Positions 1 to 8,198 of a stretch of 64,000 bases of DNA are shown piece after piece. The notes under the pieces are model-generated. The model saw only the letters and a program-made list of their open reading frames with translations. It was not told the DNA's origin and ran no database searches. This DNA comes from Planctomonas sp. JC2975. GTDB lineage: Bacteria; Actinomycetota; Actinomycetes; Actinomycetales; Microbacteriaceae. How positions within the stretch are numbered: the stretch's first letter is position 1; each line of letters starts with the position of its first letter. The stretch covers positions 1,922,001 through 1,986,000 of the forward strand of contig NZ_JABEKS010000001.1 in assembly GCF_012985205.1 (NCBI RefSeq), written 5' to 3'. A program made the position numbers and the translations under genes.

Positions 1-108
1 CGCGCACGGGCATCCGTGTCGGCGACGTCGTGCGTCAGAACTCCGGGACTTCGCGCGGCCGGGGCTCGCGTCGCGCCCAGGGCTGACAGCAGGAAGCGTC
101 GGTCCACT

Positions 109-149
109 GAATCGTCGGGATGCCGAATCGTTCGGCATCCCGACGATTC
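109..149. repeat. Perfect 19-bp inverted repeat (hairpin)
   Basis: Arms at 109-127 and 131-149 are perfectly complementary over 19 bp around a 3-nt loop (TCG). This is seen directly. It could fold as a very stable hairpin and act as a terminator for a gene lying left of the window, although no T-run follows at once. The right arm runs into the 25-bp tandem repeat described next. Confidence 0.85.
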
Positions 150-215
150 GTCTGCGGCGGCTTTTCGACGATTCGTCTACGGCGGCTTCCCTACGACTCC
201 TCTGCGGCGGATTCT
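141..215. repeat. Three tandem copies of a 25-bp unit
   Basis: Three consecutive 25-bp units lie at 141-165, 166-190 and 191-215, each with the core CTGCGGCGG or CTACGGCGG in the same place. Copies 1 and 2 are nearly identical and copy 3 has diverged. The first copy starts inside the right arm of the preceding hairpin. No protein is convincingly encoded here, and the function is unknown. Confidence 0.8.
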
Positions 216-242
216 CGACATCGAGTTGCGCTTCCCATCGGG

Positions 243-280
243 TTGGACGCTTGTACTAGCCTGTTGATACATATCGGGAG
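243..280 (+). promoter_or_regulatory. Putative promoter and RBS of the membrane protein/GntR operon
   Basis: A TTGGAC hexamer (243-248) lies 17 nt from GATACA (266-271), a weak sigma-70-like match, and a purine-rich GGGAGG ribosome binding site (275-280) sits just before the GTG start at 286. The alternative -10 TAGCCT (257-262) is also plausible. YtrA-type GntR repressors usually control their own operon, so an operator may overlap here, but I see no clean palindrome. Confidence 0.3.
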
Positions 281-285
281 GCGTC

Positions 286-1338
286 GTGGCTGAACTCGTC
301 CTGCCCTGGCTGGTGAGCCTCATCAGCTGCGTCTGCGTCATCGCTGCGGTCGATCGAGCGCGTCGCCTGGCCCTCCTCCGCGGAACCGAAACCGTCTCGG
401 CGCCGGGGGCGGATGGGGAATCAGCGGCTTCTGCCGTGCACGGCGCGCAGCGGGTCGTGGCGTGGGCCGGCGGCTCCGGTCTCGCGGTCGCGGCCATGTC
501 GGCCATCGCTGCGGTCTTCGCCGGAATCGGCCCGAACGGCCTGTTCCAGTGGTCCGTTTCCGGGTTCTCGGCGCCGCCGGTGTCCGGTGCGCTCCTGGTG
601 TTCGCGCCGCTGGCCGGGGCGGCGGTGTTCGCGCTCGTCATTGCCCTGCGTCCGGCTGCGCTGTGGGGCAGCGCGCCGCACAGGCGCGAAGCCCAGCTCC
701 TCGCTGAGCGGCCCCACTCTTCTCTCACACTGCTGGCCGGACTCGCTGTCGCCGCGATCGCTCTGCTGATTCTGACGGTGTCGGTCGGAGCGGCCGTGCA
801 CGGCTCCGATCCTTCCAGCGGTCCGACCCTGACGGTCGCTCGCGCAGGAGCCACGGATTCGATCGCCTATCCCGGGCCGGGGTATGTCGTCGCCATCGTC
901 ATCGCTGTGCTGGTGGTTGCTGGCGTGATCGCCGCCGCGGTCATGCGAGTGCGAGCAGCACCGGGTCCGGGAGTCCCCGGGTTGACCGCCGTCGATCGGG
1001 CCGTTCGGTCATGGCAGACCGGATTGCTCGTTCTGACCGGAACTGCGGCGATGACCATCGGAATCGGAATCACGTCCTGGACCGTCGGCAGCAGCTATAC
1101 CGCGATCTCGCGATTCCTTGTCATCGGCGACTGCCACTCGACCGGTCCGAACAGTTCGATGTGTCATGCCGTCGGCGTCCGCTACGCCCAGCCGGCATTC
1201 GCGATGGGTGTGACCGAGGTCGTGTTCGGAGTCATCCTGGTCGCCGTCTCCCTCACCCTCGTGCTGGTCATCGCCCAGCGCATCCGCCGCGGGGTTCCCC
1301 TCACGGTCGTTTCTCCGACAGATCCGGTCACGGCGTGA
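286..1338 (+). CDS. Multi-pass membrane protein of unknown function
   Basis: The 350-residue protein has about seven hydrophobic helices, near residues 2-21, 58-83, 98-118, 146-170, 200-220, 244-265 and 304-330, so it is an integral membrane protein. I do not recognise a family. The GTG start at 286 is supported by GGGAGG a few bases upstream. The stop overlaps the GTG of the next gene, a short GntR regulator, so the two are probably co-transcribed and translationally coupled. Membrane proteins paired with YtrA-type GntR regulators are often transport or envelope-stress components. That is family knowledge, and this protein's role is not shown by the sequence. Confidence 0.8.
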   Translation: MAELVLPWLVSLISCVCVIAAVDRARRLALLRGTETVSAPGADGESAASAVHGAQRVVAWAGGSGLAVAAMSAIAAVFAGIGPNGLFQWSVSGFSAPPVSGALLVFAPLAGAAVFALVIALRPAALWGSAPHRREAQLLAERPHSSLTLLAGLAVAAIALLILTVSVGAAVHGSDPSSGPTLTVARAGATDSIAYPGPGYVVAIVIAVLVVAGVIAAAVMRVRAAPGPGVPGLTAVDRAVRSWQTGLLVLTGTAAMTIGIGITSWTVGSSYTAISRFLVIGDCHSTGPNSSMCHAVGVRYAQPAFAMGVTEVVFGVILVAVSLTLVLVIAQRIRRGVPLTVVSPTDPVTA

Positions 1339-1742
1339 TCAGCATCGATGACTCGGATCCGGTCCCGGTGTTCGAACAGGTCCGGTCGCAGATCGCCGCG
1401 CAGATCCTCACTGGGGCCCTCCAGGTCGACCAGAACCTACCGACCGTGCGGCAACTGGCCCGCGATCTCCGCATCGCCCCCGGAACCGTCGCCCGCGCCT
1501 ACCAGCTCCTCGAGAGTGAAGGGCTCGTCACCACCGGTCGCCGCGCCGGAACACGGGTGAGCATCGACGCCGACCAGTATCCCGACGTCCTCGACTCCGC
1601 ACTCGGCTACGCCGACGCCGCTCGAGCCCGCGGCCTCACCCTCGAGCAGGCCGTCTTCGCGCTCAACGCTGCCTGGAACACAGGTCCCGAACGCAGGCGG
1701 AGACGCGAACGCGATGCCCGATCGGGCGAGGACGCTCGGTGA
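1335..1742 (+). CDS. GntR-family transcriptional regulator (YtrA-type, short)
   Basis: This 135-residue protein has the N-terminal winged-helix typical of GntR proteins: the segment LPTVRQLARDLRIAPGTVAR (about residues 29-48) is the recognition region, followed by YQLLESEGLVTTGRRAGTRV. The C-terminal part is only about 60 residues, which fits the YtrA subfamily rather than FadR or HutC types. The GTG at 1335 overlaps the stop of the upstream membrane protein gene (GTGA), which decides the start and suggests coupling. It probably represses its own operon. The effector is unknown. Confidence 0.88.
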   Translation: MISIDDSDPVPVFEQVRSQIAAQILTGALQVDQNLPTVRQLARDLRIAPGTVARAYQLLESEGLVTTGRRAGTRVSIDADQYPDVLDSALGYADAARARGLTLEQAVFALNAAWNTGPERRRRRERDARSGEDAR

Positions 1743-1835
1743 ACGCATCCGTCCACGACAGCCACGGTGCCCTCGAGGGATCCCGATCCGTGCAGGCGAG
1801 GCGCCTGGGCCTTCTCGGATATATGGTCGGTGCTC

Positions 1836-2333
1836 ATGGATTGGCGAGAGGATCGTATCGGTTCAGCCGCGCGCGGAGAGAACCCCACCGTCCTGGCAGA
1901 GCTGAAGAGCGGGTACGCGGCCATCGGCGATGTGCAGTTCCTCCCCGGATACTGCGTCCTGCTCGGCAAAGACCCGGATGCCAGGGCGCTGTCGGAGTTG
2001 CCGCGCACGGAACGAGTGCAGTTCCTCGCCGACGTCGACCTTCTGGCCACGGCAGTCGAGCGGGCGTGCCGTGAAGCCGACCGGGCGTTCCGACGCGTGA
2101 ACATCGACATTCTCGGCAACGCCGACGCCTTCGTGCACGCGCACATCTGGCCGCGCTACGACTGGGAGCCCGCCGACCTGGTCCGGCGGCCGGTGTGGCT
2201 CTACGACCTCGCCAACTGGAGCGATCCGTCGATGCGACTCGGCGAACAGCATGAACCGCTGCGCGACAGCATCGCCACCCACGTGCACAAACTCGCGGAC
2301 ACCGATCCCGTGCAGGTCCGACCCGGCCGCTGA
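1836..2333 (+). CDS. HIT-family protein (Ap4A hydrolase-like)
   Basis: This 165-residue protein carries a histidine-triad-like motif, FVHAHIWPRYDW, near residues 100-111. In HIT hydrolases and transferases the pattern is H-x-H-x-H. Here the first His position is Phe, while the second (nucleophile) and third His remain, so nucleotidyl hydrolase activity is plausible. LNIDILGNADAF-like sequence just before it fits the usual HIT strand. I chose ATG 1836 because the upstream in-frame extension is Arg/Pro-rich and unlike the family. Its substrate is not evident. The gene stands alone and ends facing a convergent SDR gene across a repeat-rich spacer. Confidence 0.75.
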   Translation: MDWREDRIGSAARGENPTVLAELKSGYAAIGDVQFLPGYCVLLGKDPDARALSELPRTERVQFLADVDLLATAVERACREADRAFRRVNIDILGNADAFVHAHIWPRYDWEPADLVRRPVWLYDLANWSDPSMRLGEQHEPLRDSIATHVHKLADTDPVQVRPGR

Positions 2334-2360
2334 CTCACCCCCAGCAACCGGGATCCGACC

Positions 2361-2600
2361 CCGTTCTTTCCTTCCCCTCCACCTACACCGGCGGCGCAGA
2401 CTCCCCACGCCACCGAACAGAGCGAGGGTGGGGAGGCATCCGTAAGGCAATCGGGGTGATGGGCCCCGTTCTTGCCTTCCCCTCCTCAACACCGGCGGCG
2501 CAGACACCCGACGCCACCGAGCAGAGCGGGGGTGGGGAGGCTCGCTCACGGCAATCGGGGTGCAGGGGCCCCCGTTCTTGCCGTGAGTGAGCCTCCCCAC
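2361..2600. repeat. 105-bp tandem repeat with a 23-bp hairpin between convergent genes
   Basis: A unit starting CCGTTCTTTCCTTCCCCTCC at 2361 recurs at 2466 and, in part, at 2572 (periods of 105 and 106 bp). Each full copy includes a CACCGGCGGCGCAGAC block and ends in GGCAATCGGGGTG. The third partial copy turns back on itself: 2532-2554 and 2578-2600 are inverted arms of 23 bp with one mismatch and a 23-nt loop. The block fills the space between the HIT gene (+) and the SDR gene (-), so the hairpin may be a bidirectional terminator. Confidence 0.85.
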
Positions 2601-2618
2601 CCCGCGACACCCCGTTAC

Positions 2619-3461
2619 TCAGAGCGAACCCTGAGCCCGCTCCGCCACCCGCTGCCACTCCTCCCACTGGGCGATCCGCGCCGCATAGTCGTTCTTCGCC
2701 GTGGTGAGCGGGCTGGTGCCGAAGAATACGCGCAGCGGCGGGTTCTCGGCGTCGACGACCTCGAGCAGTGCCGCTGCCGTGGCCTCAGGGGCGCCGGGAG
2801 CCGCGTTGCGGCTGGCGCGCGACGCCGCGACCTGTGCGTGCACGTCGGCGTAGTCGGGCAGCGGTTCGGAATGCTTGGCGGATGCCCCCGACCAATCGGT
2901 CGCGAATGCTGCGGGCTCGACGAGCGTGACGTGCACGCCGAAGGGCGCGACTTCCTGCGCGAGTGCCTGGCTGAATCCCTCGAGCGCCCACTTCGAGGCG
3001 TTGTAGATGCCGACGAGCGGGAACGCGCTGATGCCACCGATGGACGACACCTGGATGATGTGTCCGCTGCCTTGCGCGCGCAGGTACGGCAGTGCCGCCT
3101 GGGTGATCCACAGGGCGCCGAAGACGTTGGTCTCCACCTGGGCGCGCGCCTCGTCCTCTGTGACTTCTTCGATGAAGCCGAAGTGTCCGTACCCGGCGTT
3201 GTTCACGACGATGTCGAGGCGTCCGAAGCGCTCGTGCGCCTCGGCGACGGCGGCGAAGTCCGCGGCGCGATCCGTCACATCCAGCTGGATCGGCAGCAGT
3301 CGGTCGCCGTACTTCTCCACCAGGGCGTCGAGCGAGGATGCGTCTCGAGCCGTTGCCGCGACGCTGTCGCCGCGTTCGAGGGCGGCTTCCGCCCAGGCGC
3401 GGCCGAAGCCGCGCGACGTTCCCGTGATGAACCAGACCTTGGGTGCAACCGTTTCAGACAT
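2619..3461 (-). CDS. SDR-family oxidoreductase
   Basis: The 280-residue classical short-chain dehydrogenase/reductase shows the N-terminal cofactor motif TGTSRGFG (about residues 13-20), NNAG in the middle (VVNNAGYG), a Ser in the SSIGG stretch, and the catalytic YNASK (Tyr-x3-Lys). An Arg after the glycine motif and the downstream RDAS loop suggest NADP(H) preference, which is inference. ATG 3461 was chosen because the motif lies at the usual distance from it; the longer in-frame extension is low complexity. The gene is monocistronic, downstream of pgi on the same strand but about 100 nt away. The substrate is unknown. Confidence 0.85.
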   Translation of the reverse strand: MSETVAPKVWFITGTSRGFGRAWAEAALERGDSVAATARDASSLDALVEKYGDRLLPIQLDVTDRAADFAAVAEAHERFGRLDIVVNNAGYGHFGFIEEVTEDEARAQVETNVFGALWITQAALPYLRAQGSGHIIQVSSIGGISAFPLVGIYNASKWALEGFSQALAQEVAPFGVHVTLVEPAAFATDWSGASAKHSEPLPDYADVHAQVAASRASRNAAPGAPEATAAALLEVVDAENPPLRVFFGTSPLTTAKNDYAARIAQWEEWQRVAERAQGSL

Positions 3462-3557
3462 GGGTGAAAGGTTAGGGCGCCGGTTCCGACCTTGCTGCGG
3501 TGTTGCGATCGAAGTCGTCCGGGGCCGGCGCACCTGATCCCGCCCCGGACGGCTGTG

Positions 3558-5237
<1,680 letters not shown>

Positions 5238-5272
5238 GGGGTCAACGGTAGTCGGACACCGCGCCTCGCCAT

Positions 5273-5339
5273 CCGTATTCAGGACATACGCGGAGATGTC
5301 CATGCAGTGTCGGCATCCGAGCCCATGTCCTGAAAACGG
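5273..5339. repeat. 67-bp palindromic intergenic element, copy 1
   Basis: This element has terminal inverted repeats: CCGTATTCAGGACAT at the left end and ATGTCCTGAAAACGG at the right (15 bp, one mismatch). The interior includes GAGATGTCCATGCAGTGTCG. A second copy lies at 6595-6661 in the opposite orientation with the same 67-bp length. It sits just upstream of pgi and downstream of the FBP-type gene. Confidence 0.9.
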
Positions 5340-5372
5340 ATGGCCGGTTGCGCGGACCGGGACGAACGCCGG

Positions 5373-5855
5373 TCAGGCCGTCTTCATCACGGTCGCGGTG
5401 AAGTTGTGCACCCGCGAGAGCAGCGCATCCGCTCGCTCCGCGATGTGTTCTGCCGACTGGGCGTGCGGCGGCGTGATGCGGATGAGCAGCGAGCACGCCA
5501 GGTCGTCGCAGATGTACGAACCGATGGTGTTGCCGTTTCGGCCGGCCTCGCCTGCGCGTGGTGCGCTGAACATCCGCACCTGCGTCGCGGGCTGGGCGGA
5601 GTGGCAGAACGAGCACATGGCAGCGATTCCCGGCCGCAGTCCGCCGCTCGCGGCTCGCAGCACGATGCCGGTCGGCCGGTCGTGCATCCAGTGCACGATG
5701 TAGCCGAGATGGGATGCCTGCGGGTCGCGCCAGCCGAGGAACTCGCGTTCGTCCCACAGCGTTTCGTGGATGCCGGGAATGGGCAGCCTGTCGAGCTGCT
5801 CCGGCGTCGCGTTCACGAACGACGAACGGATTTCCTCTTCCGTCAGCGGCTTCAC
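5373..5855 (-). CDS. FusB/FBP-type treble-clef zinc-finger protein
   Basis: The 160-residue protein has the C-terminal zinc-binding arrangement of the FBP family (related to FusB/FusC, which bind elongation factor G): CSFC near residue 80 and a second pair, CDDLAC, about 35 residues later. Family members can rescue EF-G from fusidic acid-stalled ribosomes. Whether this one does so is not shown. The N-terminal half carries conserved-looking aromatic residues (WDEREFLGWRDP, YIVHWMHD). GTG 5855 is supported by GAGGGGAG just upstream. It is a single gene, divergent from the acetyltransferase. Confidence 0.8.
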   Translation of the reverse strand: MKPLTEEEIRSSFVNATPEQLDRLPIPGIHETLWDEREFLGWRDPQASHLGYIVHWMHDRPTGIVLRAASGGLRPGIAAMCSFCHSAQPATQVRMFSAPRAGEAGRNGNTIGSYICDDLACSLLIRITPPHAQSAEHIAERADALLSRVHNFTATVMKTA

Positions 5856-5972
5856 ACGGCTCCCCTCGACGATGTGCGAGTCCCGGTCGGCGGTGCCGGG
5901 CGACCAAAACAGACTAGGCCGAGTCGCCGAATCGTGCGCCGAGGGCGGCGACGAACCGGCGCACGTGGAAAA

Positions 5973-6518
5973 GTGGCACTCGTGGAGGAGGGCGCGAGAG
6001 CGGATGCCGAGCACACTGCCATCAGCGTGCGCGCGGCGACCAGGGCCGACGCGGCGGGCATCGCCAGGGTGCACGTGCGCTCGTGGCGTGAGGCGTACGC
6101 ACACGTGTTCTCGCCGTTCCTTCTGGAAGGGCTCCGGGTGAGCGTGCGCGCGAGGCGCTGGGAGCGGATCCTGGCCGCGGGCGCCCGGGTCTGGGTGGCA
6201 GAGGAGGCGACGCGGATCGCCGGCGCACGCATCGTGGGCTGGGCGGCATCCGGTCCCGCTCGCGATGCGGACGGCCCAGAGCCGACGGAGCTCCAGGGGA
6301 TCTACGTGCTGCGCGAGCACTACGGATCCGGCACGGGGCAGCGGCTCATCGAAGCCGCGCTTGGCACGGATGCCGCCTACCTCTGGGTGCTCGGCGACAA
6401 TCCGCGCGCGCAGGCGTTCTACCGACGAAACGGATTCGAGAGCGACGGCACGAGCCGCGTCGAGACGTTCGGCGGGGAGCCGGCGCACGAGATCCGCATG
6501 GTCCGCTCGGCACGCTGA
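5973..6518 (+). CDS. GNAT-family N-acetyltransferase
   Basis: This roughly 181-residue protein has the GNAT fold. It starts with VRAATRADAAGIARVHVRSWREAY, continues with a WVAEEATRIAGARIVGWAA strand, the acetyl-CoA loop region LQGIYVLREHYGSGTGQRLIEAA (Q/R-x-x-G-x-G/A-like motif GSGTGQ), and ends with the typical WVLGDNPRAQAFYRRNGF. Family members acetylate small-molecule or protein amines, and the substrate is unknown. The start is uncertain: GTG 5973 or GTG 5982, both with weak upstream purines. It is convergent with the Nudix-fold gene across a 67-bp palindromic element. Confidence 0.85.
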   Translation: MALVEEGARADAEHTAISVRAATRADAAGIARVHVRSWREAYAHVFSPFLLEGLRVSVRARRWERILAAGARVWVAEEATRIAGARIVGWAASGPARDADGPEPTELQGIYVLREHYGSGTGQRLIEAALGTDAAYLWVLGDNPRAQAFYRRNGFESDGTSRVETFGGEPAHEIRMVRSAR

Positions 6519-6594
6519 AACCCGCCGACCGCTGACGGACACCGAGGTCCTGGCACCCCATCCATCCGCCCCATCCACCCGCCCGATCTCTGTG

Positions 6595-6661
6595 CCGTTT
6601 TCAGGACATCCGGGGAGATGTCGACACTGTGTGGACATCTCGCCGCATGTCCTGAATACGG
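6595..6661. repeat. 67-bp palindromic intergenic element, copy 2 (inverted)
   Basis: This is the reverse-complement copy of the element at 5273-5339, with the same length and the same end sequences (CCGTTTTCAGGACAT and ATGTCCTGAATACGG). The interior differs at several positions, but the overall palindrome is kept, as expected for a structure-conserved element. It sits between the convergent GNAT and Nudix-fold genes, where it could also serve as a bidirectional terminator. Confidence 0.9.
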
Positions 6662-6713
6662 CTCGAGCCGACCGCCGATGACCTCGGGTCCCGACCGCCA
6701 CACAGCTACGCAG

Positions 6714-7304
6714 CTATGGCAGCACTCCGACGGATGCCAGTGCAGCACGTACCAGCGTTCCTCGGCCGCCTTCCAGCTCTGCTGAGACCTGCTGAGCCGA
6801 TGCCTCGGCCGGCGTCATCCAGGTGAGCTCGAGTGCATCCTGTCGCGGCTCCGTCGTGCCCGTCACCGGGACCACGTACGCGAGCGACACAGCGTGCTGG
6901 CGATCGTCGTGGAAGGCGGACACCCCCGGGATCGGGAAGTACTCGGCGACCATGAACGGAACGGGACTCGCCGGCAGCTGCGGGAAGGCCATGGGACCCA
7001 GGTCCTTCTCGAGGTGCCTGAACAGGGCGTCCCTGAGCGTCTCGCCGTACATCACGCGGCCGGAGACGACGGTGCGGGTGATCTCGCCGAGCGCGTTCGC
7101 ACGCAGCAGGAGCCCCACCTCGGTCACTTGACCGAGCCCGTCGACGCGAACGGGAACGGCCTCGACGTAGAGGATCGGCATGCGCTGCCGCACCTGCTCC
7201 AGCTCGAGATCGCTGAGCCAGCCCGGCCCGACTCCGGGCAGCGCGCCCTCACCCGACGGTGTGTCGTCGCGATCGGGATCGGGATCCGGTGTGCGCACCT
7301 CCAT
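6714..7304 (-). CDS. Nudix-fold protein (DUF4916-like) with degenerate Nudix box
   Basis: The 196-residue protein matches an actinobacterial Nudix-related family, with VVSGRVMYGETLRDALFRHLEKDLG spread over the Nudix-box position. Against the consensus G-x5-E-x7-R-E-U-x-E-E-x-G, the spacing is intact. However, the Glu after Arg is His and the metal-binding Glu pair is Lys-Asp, so hydrolysis of nucleoside diphosphate-X compounds may be reduced or lost. The N-terminal 25 residues are acidic and probably disordered. The downstream ELTWMTPAEA segment is typical of Nudix proteins. The gene is monocistronic. Confidence 0.75.
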   Translation of the reverse strand: MEVRTPDPDPDRDDTPSGEGALPGVGPGWLSDLELEQVRQRMPILYVEAVPVRVDGLGQVTEVGLLLRANALGEITRTVVSGRVMYGETLRDALFRHLEKDLGPMAFPQLPASPVPFMVAEYFPIPGVSAFHDDRQHAVSLAYVVPVTGTTEPRQDALELTWMTPAEASAQQVSAELEGGRGTLVRAALASVGVLP

Positions 7305-7392
7305 GGCTCGATCTTACGGATGCCCGTGCTCGCCGAAACCGTGCATCCGATCCGTCCGTGCTGAAGCGTCGGGTTCAGGCGCCCAGAGAGTT

Positions 7393-8097
7393 TCAGTCGC
7401 CCAGCGCCTCCACCACGAGCTCGCTCAACTCGCCGGGCTTCGTGAACTGCGGCCAATGCCCGGTCGGCAGATCGACGATGTGCAACGACGACAGGCGTCC
7501 GGTGTCGCCCAGCCACGCAGCACCCTGGTCGAGGAATTCCTGCATCTGCTCGGCGGGCATGGTCGAGACGACGATGGTCGCCGGCACGTCGAGCCGTCGC
7601 TCGTCGGTGAGATGCAGCGGGTCGATTGCCGCGTGCGACGGGGACGGATGCGTGTGCGCAGCGATCTCCTCACCCAGGGCCGGCGTGATGTCGCGCACAT
7701 CGGCCTCGTCGAAGGCGTCCCATCCGGGGAAGGGCATGTCCGCGTCGTCGTGCGGAACCTCATCGTTCACGATGGATCCCTCGCCGCCCGGCCAGCTGTC
7801 GACGTACACGACCCGGTCCACGCGATCCGGACGCCGGTCGATCGCACCGTACGCGACGAGAGCACCGCCGCTGTGCGCGACAAGCGCGACCTTCTCGTCG
7901 CCCGGCACCTCGTCGATGAGGTGCGTCACGTAGTCGATGTGGGAGTCGAGCGTGATGTGCGAGCGGTCTGCCGCATCCGATTCCAGCCCCGGCATGGTCA
8001 GCGGATGCGTGTGATGGCCAGCCGCCTCGATGGCGGGGTTGATGGCATCCCACGAGGATGCGTCGAGCCAGAGTCCCGGAATGAGGAAGGTGTGCAT
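7393..8097 (-). CDS. Alpha/beta-hydrolase family protein
   Basis: The 234-residue protein has the alpha/beta-hydrolase pattern. HTFLIPGLWLDASSW forms the first strand and oxyanion region, VALVAHSGGAL is the nucleophile elbow (Ser in AHSGG, about residue 86), and LPTGHWPQF near the C-terminus supplies the catalytic His. An acidic residue in the preceding strand region would complete the triad. The substrate is unknown; the family includes esterases and related lyases. The gene is transcribed away from lhr, with about 100 nt between the two starts. Confidence 0.85.
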   Translation of the reverse strand: MHTFLIPGLWLDASSWDAINPAIEAAGHHTHPLTMPGLESDAADRSHITLDSHIDYVTHLIDEVPGDEKVALVAHSGGALVAYGAIDRRPDRVDRVVYVDSWPGGEGSIVNDEVPHDDADMPFPGWDAFDEADVRDITPALGEEIAAHTHPSPSHAAIDPLHLTDERRLDVPATIVVSTMPAEQMQEFLDQGAAWLGDTGRLSSLHIVDLPTGHWPQFTKPGELSELVVEALGD

Positions 8098-8198
8098 GTC
8101 GCGACGGTACCCCGGCCCGCCGACAGCGGCGCCCCCTTCCGGCCGGCCGGGCGGAGTTCACCCCGGCGAGTGTCGTACGCATGTGTTGAGATTCAACG

